Part shown: positions 7,743-16,556 of the stretch, piece by piece
Position numbering within the stretch: position 1 is the first letter of the stretch
Layout: every line of letters begins with the position of its first letter
Program-made: the position numbers and the translations under genes
The notes under the pieces: model-generated
Databases searched by the model: none
The model's input: the letters and a program-made list of their open reading frames with translations, nothing else
What the model was told of the DNA's origin: nothing
NCBI GenBank assembly: GCA_963640855.1
Contig: CAVIAJ010000005.1
Coordinates: 1 to 64,000 of the forward strand
Source: Methanarcanum sp963640855
GTDB taxonomy: Archaea; Thermoplasmatota; Thermoplasmata; Methanomassiliicoccales; Methanomethylophilaceae
DNA: 64,000 bases
Direction: 5' to 3'

Positions 7743-8973
7743 CCTTTCTGCACTTCCGTTTGCGTATCACGTTTACCGCCAAGACTGCGGCACATAACAC
7801 TATGATGGGGATGTATTTCAATGGTATGAAATTGATGTCAGTCATTCCTCCGTTTACGGTCACGGTTTCCATGTGCTGATATGCGTCCGTTCCGTCGGTA
7901 ACTCTCAGGGCAATATCATAAGTACCCGCCTGCAGACTCAGAGCGATTCTCTTTCCGCTTCTGTCGATATATCCGTCTCCGTCGATATCCCATTCATAAA
8001 CCGCACTTTCTGGTGCAAAGGACGAGGATGCGTCGAGCATGAAGGTATTTCCTTCGGTTGTATCTCCCGTTACTTTCACATCTATAATGACATCCTCGGC
8101 GGATTCGGTCCCCCAATCTTTTATGAAGTATTCTGCATAAAAATCTGAAATTTCTTCGGAATCTACAATCACGGCAACTTCTCTGTTTTCATTAATAGAT
8201 GTGTCCGACCAATTTATCGATCCGATCCAAACCCTGTCGTCGGAAATTATTCCCTTATTGTGAAGCATACTGTCCATCAGCGATGTTCTTACCGCAATTC
8301 CGTCGTATTCCTTAAGGCGGTCGCGTATTCCGTATCCGTCGTTTTCATCCGCATCTTCATCGGAATCGAAAGTAACATCGATAAGCAGTCTGCTGTCCGC
8401 TTCCGAAGAAATCACCCATTGAATGGGGTTGTCAGTACCGTCAATCCAATCGTATTCCACTTCTAACTGTTCGGAATACAGTCTTTCCTTCGCGGACTGC
8501 ATGAAATCTCTCATCGCGTCGTAACTGAAATCGGGAGAAAGAACGGGAATTACCGCTGCTTCGTAAGATTGGAATTCTGTCTTCGGAGGAATGTATTTTC
8601 CGTAACTGCCTTTCTTTTCTTTCGGATAAAGATCTTTGAACTTTACAATGTCATTAATTCCGAGGAAATCGGATTCGAATACTTTTGTCATGTATTCCGC
8701 ATATCCTTTCGATTCGACGGCTGCACCCCATCCTCTGTTGCTAGTAAAGGATGATTCGGTCCAATTCTCAGATGTGACAATTACTTTCTCTCCGTCGATT
8801 ACGGCATATTTTGAATGGAGGTAGTCGTAACGCTTGTATCCGTCTTCAGATGAAATAAATCTGATATCCGCGCCCCATGATGACAGTGTGGACATTGCAA
8901 TCTTTTCTGATGCAGAGATACCTCCTGCCGGCGAACCTTCGAGAAGAATCCTAACGGTTACTTTACAATTCAT
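7705..8973 (-). CDS. Phospholipase D-like / PKD surface protein, C-terminal part of a frameshifted gene
   Basis: Two phospholipase D-type half-sites (HSKYAVIDG near 52-60 and HNKGIISDD in the second half), a PKD domain (YEWDIDGDGYID near 328) and one C-terminal membrane helix followed by a basic tail, which predicts an extracellular protein anchored at its C-terminus. PLD enzymes need two HxK motifs; here the downstream acidic residues are degenerate, so activity as nuclease or lipase is uncertain. The first beta-strand of the PLD fold lies upstream of the first ATG in this frame (codons for VYLLTDSDVISSLIHAM directly precede it). The annotated start is therefore artificial, and the gene is the continuation of the lamin-tail gene at 9009-9677. 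Confidence 0.75.
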   Translation of the reverse strand: MNCKVTVRILLEGSPAGGISASEKIAMSTLSSWGADIRFISSEDGYKRYDYLHSKYAVIDGEKVIVTSENWTESSFTSNRGWGAAVESKGYAEYMTKVFESDFLGINDIVKFKDLYPKEKKGSYGKYIPPKTEFQSYEAAVIPVLSPDFSYDAMRDFMQSAKERLYSEQLEVEYDWIDGTDNPIQWVISSEADSRLLIDVTFDSDEDADENDGYGIRDRLKEYDGIAVRTSLMDSMLHNKGIISDDRVWIGSINWSDTSINENREVAVIVDSEEISDFYAEYFIKDWGTESAEDVIIDVKVTGDTTEGNTFMLDASSSFAPESAVYEWDIDGDGYIDRSGKRIALSLQAGTYDIALRVTDGTDAYQHMETVTVNGGMTDINFIPLKYIPIIVLCAAVLAVNVIRKRKCRKDGSERIQTGGRR

Positions 8974-9008
8974 GGCATGAATAAGCGAAGATATGACATC
9001 TGAATCCG

Positions 9009-9677
9009 TCAGAAGGTATACGGATATGTCACGGATGTTTTTGCGTCATAAAGAGCGTTCTTGAGCGGAATCCCTTTCGAATCGGGGAACACAAATGGTG
9101 TAACAGTCGAATCTAATCCCCCGGGCATCGTGAAATCACTCCGTCCGGGAACGGTTATTGACCAATCGGATGCAGAGTTTGTATCTACTACGGAAGTTCT
9201 CGATGCATAACATTTCTTACCGATTTTCTTGAAACTGTCGCCGTTCCATCCTTCGGTTGATGTGATATTGCCGTAAACGAACGTATCAATGACGGTTTCG
9301 CCTTTCATCAGCATAACATCGTCGCCGCTGTCACTCAGAGTGAATCCTTTGGCAGTAACGCCTCTGTCTCCGTGAATCACATAATTATCGATACACGCCC
9401 ATGATTCGGGTTCGGATTTCAGTATAAACAGTGTCTCCGAACCTTTCAGAATGATATCTTCGGTGAATTTTACCGTACCTTCGCCGTCACTCAGAAAATA
9501 ATCTTTCAGATTGATCTCATTATTTCCGTAGTTCGTAACGGCAACACCTTCGAACTGTCCCGTAGGAAGTACGGCAGACAGCCTTACAATGTTATCATCG
9601 GAACCGTCGGAACAGTCCGACGCGAATACCGGCGATAACAGAATAATCAGTATCAGCAGAGTTAATGCTCTCTTCAT
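9009..9677 (-). CDS. Secreted lamin-tail domain protein, N-terminal part of the same frameshifted gene
   Basis: A clear signal peptide (KRALTLLILIILLSPVFA) is followed by a lamin-tail (LTD) beta-sandwich: LSAVLPTGQFEGVAVTN, then NLKDYFLSDGEG and further strands. The frame stops at TGA just after residues resembling the first helix of a PLD domain (LKNALYDAKTS). Adding one A to the A5 run (TTTTT on the plus strand at 9038-9042) fuses it to the downstream PLD frame as DAK-NIRDISVYLLTDSD. That gives a protein of about 657 aa: signal, LTD, two PLD halves, PKD and membrane anchor. LTD-PLD fusions are a known arrangement of secreted nuclease-like proteins. Confidence 0.72.
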   Translation of the reverse strand: MKRALTLLILIILLSPVFASDCSDGSDDNIVRLSAVLPTGQFEGVAVTNYGNNEINLKDYFLSDGEGTVKFTEDIILKGSETLFILKSEPESWACIDNYVIHGDRGVTAKGFTLSDSGDDVMLMKGETVIDTFVYGNITSTEGWNGDSFKKIGKKCYASRTSVVDTNSASDWSITVPGRSDFTMPGGLDSTVTPFVFPDSKGIPLKNALYDAKTSVTYPYTF

Positions 9678-9730
9678 GAGAGGGCCAACAGCGACATCGG
9701 ATAAACTGAAAAATGATAATGTTAGCCGTT

Positions 9731-9748
9731 AGTCCCCTTTCGGGGACT
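9731..9748. terminator. Short hairpin downstream of tpiA
   Basis: AGTCCCC and GGGGACT form a 7-bp stem with a TTTC loop, just past the tpiA stop, with a T-rich stretch following on the minus strand. Confidence 0.5.
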
Positions 9749-9755
9749 TCGGACT

Positions 9756-10433
9756 TCAGATGTGTTTTATGAGATCGTAAAGCGTCGCTTCGGGATCCTT
9801 CGATTTGACCACACCGGATGCAAGTAACACTCCGCCAGCTCCGAGTTCGAGAGCCTTTGCGACATCGTCACCTGTCTTGACACCCGCTCCGCAGAGAACG
9901 GATATCTTCTTACTGACAGATTTGACGGAGTTTACCGTATCTTCGATGATGAGGGGGTTTGCGGTAGTAACCGAAACATCCCCTCCGATCAGCTCGGGAG
10001 GTTCGATTGCGATGAAATCCGGGTGGAATGCGGCAACGGATACTGCCTTCCTGACGGATTCGGCGCAAACCATTGTGATAAGATCGTCCGCTTTCGCAAG
10101 TTCTACGGATTCGCTTATGACCTTATCTTCCGCCCTGTGCTCAGAATGGTTCATCAGAGTACCTACGGCGCCTGTCGATTTAATCATAGATGCCGTAATC
10201 CAACCCGTGGACGATCCGGGAGCGTGAGGATCCGCGTTCTGTGAGAACACAGGGATCTTCACCGCTCTCGCGACGGTACCGAGTTCGACCATCGGAGGGC
10301 AGACGGCAATGGTCACTCCCGATTTCTCGGAAACAGACTCGCAGATCTTTGCGAGTCTGAGCGAACCTTCGCCGTCAACCTCTCTGTATGCCTTAAAGTT
10401 GACAACGATCGCCGGCGTCTTGAGATCAGTCAA
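9756..10433 (-). CDS. tpiA: Triosephosphate isomerase (archaeal type)
   Basis: Interconverts glyceraldehyde 3-phosphate and dihydroxyacetone phosphate. At 225 aa it matches the compact archaeal tetrameric enzyme rather than the roughly 250-aa bacterial form. Visible sites are the substrate residues NFKAY (N12, K14), catalytic His in LMNHSEHR, catalytic Glu in IAIEPPELIG and the phosphate-binding GAGGVLLASG near the C-terminus. Its start overlaps the stop of the upstream fbp gene by 8 nt, forming a two-gene gluconeogenic unit. Confidence 0.93.
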   Translation of the reverse strand: MTDLKTPAIVVNFKAYREVDGEGSLRLAKICESVSEKSGVTIAVCPPMVELGTVARAVKIPVFSQNADPHAPGSSTGWITASMIKSTGAVGTLMNHSEHRAEDKVISESVELAKADDLITMVCAESVRKAVSVAAFHPDFIAIEPPELIGGDVSVTTANPLIIEDTVNSVKSVSKKISVLCGAGVKTGDDVAKALELGAGGVLLASGVVKSKDPEATLYDLIKHI

Positions 10434-11565
10434 GGTTTTCCATCCTCTTTGTGAGTTCTTTGAGGACCTCAGGCCTGGAAGTGTATTCCATTTCCTCGGG
10501 TCCGAGGACTGCGGGCATGAAGGGTCCGTGTGTCCTCATGAACTTGGATGCCTTGACGGCGTTGTTGCGGACGTAGTCCCACTCCGCACCCTTGAAGTAG
10601 TCGACGGGGACGTGTGTGCCTGCAGACGATCCCATAGGTTCGAGACCCTGGAGATGACCGTCTACGAGCTGGAATCCGAGACAGCATACTCTCGGAGGTC
10701 CGTCGAAGTAGGTAGGTGTTGAGTCTTCGGGTGAACAGGGGTAGAATGCACCGTAGTGCGAACCTCTCATCCATCCTGCAACGAGCATTGTGTTCATGAA
10801 GGGCTGGAGGTACTCACCGACTGAAGGCATACCGCTCTGTGCCCTTACGACACATACAGGGTCGTCCTTTCCGACATATTTACCTGCAGTGAGGTTGAGT
10901 TTGTCAGTGGAAACAACAGCTGCGGTACCGAGACCTGCACGGCTGAAGACTCTCTTGATTGCGTATCTCGATGTGTCACCGAGAAGCGAAAGGATACTGA
11001 GTGTCTCTTCGGGTGCAGACATAATGACCTTCTTGTGGTCCATAACGTCGTGAATCTCAACATCGAATCCTTTCTTTGCCCTTGCATCGATAACGAGGCC
11101 GGTTGTTGTAAAGGGATCGAGGAAAATCTTCGAAAGGGGAAGCGAATATGCAGAGGGTTCTGTCTTGTCCGCCATGAAGAACATGACGGGCTCGGATTTC
11201 CTCTCTTCGAATTCCATCTCGGCGGATCCGGGTCCTGCTCCTTTGATGTTACCTGAGAACGAGTCTGCAAGAAGATCCTGTCCCGCTCCGTACAGGTGCA
11301 TCTTCCTTGCGAGCTGTGCCGCCTCGTAGAATGCATCCCATGCGAGCTTGTGAACATCCTTGTTGTTCTCGCCCTTGTAGTGTGTCATGAAGAGGTTGAT
11401 ATCGTCTCCGACACGTGTGACGTAGTAGTCTTCGAGAATGCCCTGGTTGACTCCCTCTTTAAGCATCTCATCGCATTTCGCCATCATGTCCGGGTGGGGT
11501 CTTGTGTGTCCGCAAACCGAACCGACGTCGGCCTTGATTACTGAAACCGTTACTTTCTGTGCCAT
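10426..11565 (-). CDS. fbp: Bifunctional fructose-1,6-bisphosphate aldolase/phosphatase
   Basis: Class V FBPase (FBPA/P), the archaeal enzyme that condenses triose phosphates to fructose 1,6-bisphosphate and then dephosphorylates it to fructose 6-phosphate, making gluconeogenesis unidirectional. The N-terminus KVTVSVIKADVGSVCGHTRP is characteristic, with metal-binding acidic residues along the chain (for example QDLLADSF) and aldolase-phase residues near YFDGPPRV. Length (379 aa) is standard. It is followed by tpiA, which supplies the triose phosphates. A TATA element lies upstream. Confidence 0.94.
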   Translation of the reverse strand: MAQKVTVSVIKADVGSVCGHTRPHPDMMAKCDEMLKEGVNQGILEDYYVTRVGDDINLFMTHYKGENNKDVHKLAWDAFYEAAQLARKMHLYGAGQDLLADSFSGNIKGAGPGSAEMEFEERKSEPVMFFMADKTEPSAYSLPLSKIFLDPFTTTGLVIDARAKKGFDVEIHDVMDHKKVIMSAPEETLSILSLLGDTSRYAIKRVFSRAGLGTAAVVSTDKLNLTAGKYVGKDDPVCVVRAQSGMPSVGEYLQPFMNTMLVAGWMRGSHYGAFYPCSPEDSTPTYFDGPPRVCCLGFQLVDGHLQGLEPMGSSAGTHVPVDYFKGAEWDYVRNNAVKASKFMRTHGPFMPAVLGPEEMEYTSRPEVLKELTKRMENLD

Positions 11566-11603
11566 GTGGTCACCGCAGTTTATTGAACCACCTAATTACG
11601 CGC

Positions 11604-11613
11604 AATATAATAA
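11604..11613 (-). promoter_or_regulatory. TATA box for fbp-tpiA
   Basis: On the minus strand TTATTATATT lies about 40 nt before the fbp ATG, giving a predicted short leader of 15-20 nt. Confidence 0.45.
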
Positions 11614-11782
11614 GGTTGTTGACTGCCGATCCGCAAAAACACCGACATGTGACAGATGTATTTCTTTAATCGGAACAAAATAAGAAAAACCGATGAGCCA
11701 GAACATAACTTCACTGATTCCGCTCCCGCAGAAGGGATTTCACCCGTACCGATAAAATACTATCCCCGCATATCCGTATGTT

Positions 11783-13687
11783 ATGAGGTTGGGGCTCGGC
11801 ATTGACACAGGCGGTACGTATACGGATTCCGTCCTTATCGACATGAATTCCAGTGCTGTGATCGAATGCTCGAAAGCCCTTACAACTTATGATGATTTTT
11901 CAGTCGGCATAACCGAATCCGTCCGCAAATTGGGCAGACTGAATGAAATCAGATTGGTTTCACTTTCCACGACACTTGCGACAAATGCCGTCGTCGAAGG
12001 AAAAGGATGCCGCGTCGGACTTATAACAATCGGAAAACGTGTCACTCCCGGAGCGGATATTGTCGTTTACGCCAACATCAGAGGCGAATACGACCTCAGG
12101 GGCAACACCGTAGAAGATTTGGATGTCATAACGGCCGGTGAAATGCTTGAAAGTATGAAGGGACTCGTGGATTCCGTAGCAATATGCGGATACCTCAGTT
12201 CGAGATATCCCGATCATGAGAACAGTGTCAAACACATGGCCGAAAAGATACTGAAAGTACCTGTAGTCTGCGGACACGAACTTACGGCAAGTCTCGGTTT
12301 CGAAGAAAGGCTGAACACCGCCCTGATGAATGCAAGTCTCATCCCCGGCATCATAAATCTGATTGATTCGGTGAAAAAATCCCTGTCTTCATTGGGAATT
12401 AATGCTCCGCTGATGATTGTCAAAGGCGACGGGTCCGTTATGGGTTCGTCGGCTGCAATATCAAGGCCTGTCGACACCGTTATGTCGGGGCCTGCATCGA
12501 GCCTCACAGGCGTGATGGCCGATCCTTCCGTTACGGATTCGCTGGTTGTAGATATCGGAGGTACCACAACCGACATCGGTATTGTGAACGGGGGATTCGT
12601 ACGTACAATCGAGGAAGGTGCGTCGATATGCGGACGCAGAACGAGAGTCCGTGCTGCAGACATCTGCACATACGGAATCGGCGGCGACAGCGGAGTTTTC
12701 TATTCCGAGGAAGGAATCCGCATCGAAGAGGCCCGTGTAATTCCGTACTGCGTGGCAGCAATCAGGTGGCCTTCGATCAAAAAGGAATTACTTTCAGTCG
12801 GCAAATCTCCGGATATAACCGATATTACTTTCGTTATTGCGGAAAAAGGATACCGCAAACTGCCTGATGACAAACCCATCTCTCTGAGACATGCACTGTC
12901 AAAGTACAAAATTTCCGTCAATGATATTCAGGCATCGGCAAAAAGACACTTCGTCTCATTCATTGCATTCACACCTACGGATGCACTTGCAGCGGAAGGA
13001 AGATATCCCGAATTTGACTCGGAAGCATCCGTTATCGCTGCGGATGTAATCTCATCATCCCTTTCCGTCAGACGTAAAGAATTTATCGCAACCGTAAAGA
13101 ATCTGGTGACATCAAAGCTCACCCAATGCATCAAAGACTATCTCAGCCGTAAGAAAAGCGAAGGATTGGAAACATACGGCAGGGCAGGTCAGGAAGATAC
13201 CGCAAAAGAAGACAGGTTCGATTCGATTGTCGGTATCGGAGCGCCTGCGGAAGCATGGATGCCCGATGTCGCCGCTTCTCTCGGAATGAAACTGATTATT
13301 CCGGAGCATTACGATGTCAGAAACGCGATAGGTGCAATCTGCAGCAAAATAACAGAATACGCAGAGATTGCGGTCCGTGCGGCACCGAATGATTTCTCAG
13401 CCAATCCCGAATGCAGAGTGTACACTCCCGACGGAAGTCAATACTTCGATGATAAGGATAAAGCAATAAAATTCGCGAAAAAAGAAGGAACACGTATTGC
13501 AAAAAAAAGAGCAATTGCTTCCGGTGGGGAAAAACCCGAAATCGAGGTCAGAATTAGTGAAAATATACTCCACGACCCTCTGAATAATCTGGATCTTTTC
13601 CGCGGTGCGGACGTTACCGTGAAAGCATATGCCGCACCCGACATCTTCGCGCTGTACAGGATGTCGAGTGACATCAAATTAAAATAA
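11783..13687 (+). CDS. Hydantoinase/oxoprolinase family protein (HyuA-like)
   Basis: An ASKHA-fold protein of 634 aa. The phosphate 1 loop GIDTGGTYTD is at about 6-15 and the phosphate 2 loop VDIGGTTTDIG near 256, with MSGPASSLTG between them. These define the hydantoinase A/5-oxoprolinase family. Members hydrolyse cyclic amides with ATP; the substrate here is unknown and no HyuB partner is adjacent. Related proteins are common in methanogens, often as orphans. It stands alone: 217 nt of mostly AT-rich sequence separates it from the divergent fbp gene, and it is followed 35 nt later by a TM2-domain gene. Confidence 0.82.
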   Translation: MRLGLGIDTGGTYTDSVLIDMNSSAVIECSKALTTYDDFSVGITESVRKLGRLNEIRLVSLSTTLATNAVVEGKGCRVGLITIGKRVTPGADIVVYANIRGEYDLRGNTVEDLDVITAGEMLESMKGLVDSVAICGYLSSRYPDHENSVKHMAEKILKVPVVCGHELTASLGFEERLNTALMNASLIPGIINLIDSVKKSLSSLGINAPLMIVKGDGSVMGSSAAISRPVDTVMSGPASSLTGVMADPSVTDSLVVDIGGTTTDIGIVNGGFVRTIEEGASICGRRTRVRAADICTYGIGGDSGVFYSEEGIRIEEARVIPYCVAAIRWPSIKKELLSVGKSPDITDITFVIAEKGYRKLPDDKPISLRHALSKYKISVNDIQASAKRHFVSFIAFTPTDALAAEGRYPEFDSEASVIAADVISSSLSVRRKEFIATVKNLVTSKLTQCIKDYLSRKKSEGLETYGRAGQEDTAKEDRFDSIVGIGAPAEAWMPDVAASLGMKLIIPEHYDVRNAIGAICSKITEYAEIAVRAAPNDFSANPECRVYTPDGSQYFDDKDKAIKFAKKEGTRIAKKRAIASGGEKPEIEVRISENILHDPLNNLDLFRGADVTVKAYAAPDIFALYRMSSDIKLK

Positions 13688-13722
13688 AAATCCGCACATA
13701 GGAAGTATCAGAAGGTGTTCAC

Positions 13723-14058
13723 ATGTTCTGTAAAGGATGCGGAAAAGATATCGGCGATGCCCAATACTGCCCGAACTGCGGTCAACGCGCGGATGCACCC
13801 GTAAGGTATGAGTATCAGTCACAGACGGACGGCGTTAAGGTCAACAAAATCGCATACGGCCTTTTGGCCATTTTCCTCGGCGGCCTCGGAATTCACAGAT
13901 TCTACTCCAGAAAATTCCTGTCTGGTATATTCTACCTCCTGTTCTGCTGGACAACAATCCCCGGAATACTCGGACTCATAGAAGGTATTCTGGCACTTGT
14001 CAAAGACAGTGACGAAAACGGAAACCTCACGGTGGATCCCGACAGATTCTTCTTATGA
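13723..14058 (+). CDS. Zinc-ribbon TM2-domain membrane protein
   Basis: A 111-aa protein with an N-terminal zinc ribbon (CKGCG...CPNCG, residues 3-20) and a C-terminal TM2 domain: two hydrophobic helices around LLAIFLGGLGIHRFY and GIFYLLFCWTTIPGILGLIEGI, with the family hallmark GxHRFY. The function of such proteins is unknown. Confidence 0.8.
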   Translation: MFCKGCGKDIGDAQYCPNCGQRADAPVRYEYQSQTDGVKVNKIAYGLLAIFLGGLGIHRFYSRKFLSGIFYLLFCWTTIPGILGLIEGILALVKDSDENGNLTVDPDRFFL

Positions 14059-14063
14059 ACCCG

Positions 14064-14093
14064 AATGATACGGACAATACAGTCCGTATCATT
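14064..14093. terminator. Bidirectional hairpin between convergent genes
   Basis: AATGATACGGAC and GTCCGTATCATT form a perfect 12-bp stem with a 6-nt loop, between the TM2 gene and the stop of the convergent CbiA/CfbB gene. Confidence 0.6.
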
Positions 14094-15426
14094 TCCGGGA
14101 TTTTCCGTATGCAGACACTTTCCTCAGGAATGTATCGATGAATCCAGGATTCGAATAGTAGTACAGATGCGGAAATCCCGCGGTAATCTGTCCGTCGTCG
14201 TGAATGCACCCGTATGAATTTCCGTTGACATCCGTCGCCGTCCAATCATTACCGTTGTCATCGCTGTCCCAGTGATGGAATTCGTGTGCCCTGATCGAAC
14301 CTTCGAAATCCGGCGGCTGTAATTCAACATAACCGAATCTGACCAATTCCCGTGTTTTCCTGGTTACGCCTTTGATAATACCGCACATACTGTACATTCT
14401 TCCGTCCGTACCTTCCATCTTCTCATGAAGATACATGAAACCCCCGCATTCCGCAAGGCAGGGCATTCCGTCAGAGAGATTCTTTCTTATTGTATCGATC
14501 ATAGAATGATTATCGCTCAATTCCCCGGCATAATTCTCGGGATATCCGCCGCAGAGAATCAAAGCATCCGCTTCAGGTACATTTTCATCATGAATCGGTG
14601 AAAATTTCACAATTTCAGCACCCATCGATTCCAGTAAACGGAGATTGTCGTGATACATAAAACAGAATGCTTCGTCGTCCGCAACGGCGATTCTGACATC
14701 ATATCTGTTCTCAGGCATCTGCGGAATATCAGATTCGATTGCTTCTGCAGTACCTGCCAATTTTATTATTGAATCGATATCCAATGTCTCTTCAAACCTT
14801 TCCGAAAGCTCATTAAGCATTTCTTTTATGCCGGAAATCTCATCGGGCATCACAAGACCCAGATGTCTGCTTTCAAGCTTTATATCACTCATATTCGGAA
14901 TGTATCCGATCGGAATAATCCCCATTTCTTCGACGCGGTGTCTTATCGATTTGAACACTTTCCCGGACATCCTGTTGAAGATTACACCTTTGATGTTGTT
15001 CCTTTCCAAATCAGTAAATCCTCTGAGAACGGCGATGTTTGAATATGAAGAACCGTACGAATCCACAATCAGTATAACGGGGGCGTTTAATTTCAATGAA
15101 ATATCGCAGGAACTGTCCTTACTCGAATCAAGTAAAGATCCGTCGTAAAATCCCATAACTCCTTCGATAACGGCGATATCCGAACCTTCTGCATTTTTTA
15201 AGAAGAGATATTTCAGAAGATTATCGTCACAGAAATAAGTGTCGATATTGGCTGAATCGGTACCGATTACCTTCTTATGGAACATCGGATCGATGTAATC
15301 GGGACCGCATTTGAACGATGATACTTTCATCCCTCTGTTAACGAGTGCCTGCAGAATACCGCATGTGACGGTTGTTTTACCGCTTCCGCTTGACTGGGCG
15401 GCAATCATCAGACGCGGGACGTTCAT
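14089..15426 (-). CDS. Cobyrinate / Ni-sirohydrochlorin a,c-diamide synthase
   Basis: ATP- and glutamine-dependent amidase of the CbiA/CobB/CfbB family, 445 aa. The N-terminal P-loop ATPase starts AAQSSGSGKTTVT, with FKCGPDYIDPMF and VIEGVMGFYDG motifs. The C-terminal class I glutaminase has the nucleophile in LAECGGFMYL and the partner histidine in RAHEFHHW. In methanogens one homologue amidates cobyrinate for cobamides (CbiA) and another amidates Ni-sirohydrochlorin for coenzyme F430 (CfbB). Sequence alone does not tell me which this is, and no cfbC/cfbD neighbours are present. Confidence 0.85.
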   Translation of the reverse strand: MNVPRLMIAAQSSGSGKTTVTCGILQALVNRGMKVSSFKCGPDYIDPMFHKKVIGTDSANIDTYFCDDNLLKYLFLKNAEGSDIAVIEGVMGFYDGSLLDSSKDSSCDISLKLNAPVILIVDSYGSSYSNIAVLRGFTDLERNNIKGVIFNRMSGKVFKSIRHRVEEMGIIPIGYIPNMSDIKLESRHLGLVMPDEISGIKEMLNELSERFEETLDIDSIIKLAGTAEAIESDIPQMPENRYDVRIAVADDEAFCFMYHDNLRLLESMGAEIVKFSPIHDENVPEADALILCGGYPENYAGELSDNHSMIDTIRKNLSDGMPCLAECGGFMYLHEKMEGTDGRMYSMCGIIKGVTRKTRELVRFGYVELQPPDFEGSIRAHEFHHWDSDDNGNDWTATDVNGNSYGCIHDDGQITAGFPHLYYYSNPGFIDTFLRKVSAYGKSRK

Positions 15427-15522
15427 CTTTCCACCTTATTTCAAATCCGTAACGTGTTGTGTATAATAAGTCGGTAGAATAATCCAACGGCGTTTCAGTC
15501 GGAAATGAAAGGAAAATCCGTT

Positions 15523-16450
15523 CTACCTTTTTCCTTTCTTACCGATATCTCTGATGTCATAAGGCGTCTGCTGATAGACATAATAATTAAGCCAATTGGT
15601 GAAAATCAGTGTGGAATAACTTCTCCAGGAAATGACAGGATCGTATCTGTCATCATCGTTCGGGAAATAATTCTCCGGTTTCTCGGGATTCAGACTTATC
15701 TAAATCTCTGAAATATTCATTGGCAAGTGTCAGTTTATCGTATTCCAAATGACCGGTGATGAAAATCTGTCCGTCATCCGAAACAACAATTCCCGTATCT
15801 CCGTCAGCGGATTCCGCCAATATATTCAGTCTGGGATTTGCCCTGATGTCCGAAGCGAAAATTGTAGCATGTCTTGACTGCGGCATCTTCAGTCTTTCAT
15901 CGATTCCTCTCATCAGAGGTTCCGTTTCGACTACATTCCTGTATTCGAAAACCCCGAACCTCTTTTTCGGAAGACTTCTCTTCGATATGCCGTAATGATG
16001 ATACAGTCCGGCCATAGAAGCCCAGCAGATGTACATTGTAGACCACACACGTTCTCTGGTCCAATCCATGATTCTGCACATCTCATCCCAATAATCCACC
16101 TGCTCAAATTCCATATCTTCAAGCGGAGCGCCTGTAATGATCATACCGTCATAGTAACGGTCTTCCACATCGGAGAATTTTTTGTAGAATTTGGCAAGAT
16201 AATTGGCAGGAGTGTTTTTGGATTCATGTGTTGAAGGCCTTATCAAATCTACATTTACCTGAAGAGGTGTGTTACTGAGTAATCTGAGTAACTGAATTTC
16301 AGTCTCGACTTTAGTAGGCATGAGATTCAGTATTGCGATATCCAAAGGCCTGATGTCCTGTGTCTTTGCGCGGTCGCTGTCCATGACAAATATGTTCTCG
16401 CTTTCCAACGCAGAAAATGCAGGCAGTCCTTCGGGTATGTTAATAGGCAT
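15523..16450 (-). CDS. metA: Homoserine O-acyltransferase MetA, split by a frameshift near its 3' end
   Basis: Acylates homoserine to feed MetY. Visible are the catalytic-site motif MYICWASMAGLYHHYG, KKRFGVFEY, SRHATIF and the catalytic ITGHLEYD. The uninterrupted frame ends at 15653 after a non-family tail (SRETGELFPER). The plus-one frame continues as SLNPEKPENYFPNDDD, then a block with the family ends SWRSYS, NWLNYYVYQ and TPYDI, to a TAG at 15523-15525. The frame change lies at about 15691-15705. The repaired protein would be about 308 aa, the normal MetA length. The ATG at 16450 is preferred because GAGGAG precedes it; an earlier ATG lies at 16471. Confidence 0.85.
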
Positions 16451-16482
16451 TTTTCTCCTCGAATCATGCAATTCATTTGCAC

Positions 16483-16525
16483 TATTTGTATTTACCTACC
16501 AACATAGTAGGTAAGTGTTAAATAC
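16483..16525. promoter_or_regulatory. Divergent metA/metY control region with palindromic operator
   Basis: TTACCTAC (16492-16499) and GTAGGTAA (16507-16514) form a perfect inverted repeat with a 7-nt spacer. It sits between a TATA-like element for metA on the minus strand (TACAAATAG, 16491-16483) and one for metY on the plus strand (TTAAATA, 16518-16524). A dimer bound here would touch both promoters. The Rrf2 regulator encoded at the end of the metY operon is the natural candidate; this is inference. Confidence 0.65.
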
Positions 16526-16556
16526 AATTTTGCGGTACTCGGTTTCAGTGATAAAC

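Noticed and set aside
11783..13687. Assignment as 5-oxoprolinase
   Set aside because: Only the hydantoinase A/oxoprolinase ATPase half is present, with no HyuB domain, so the substrate stays open.
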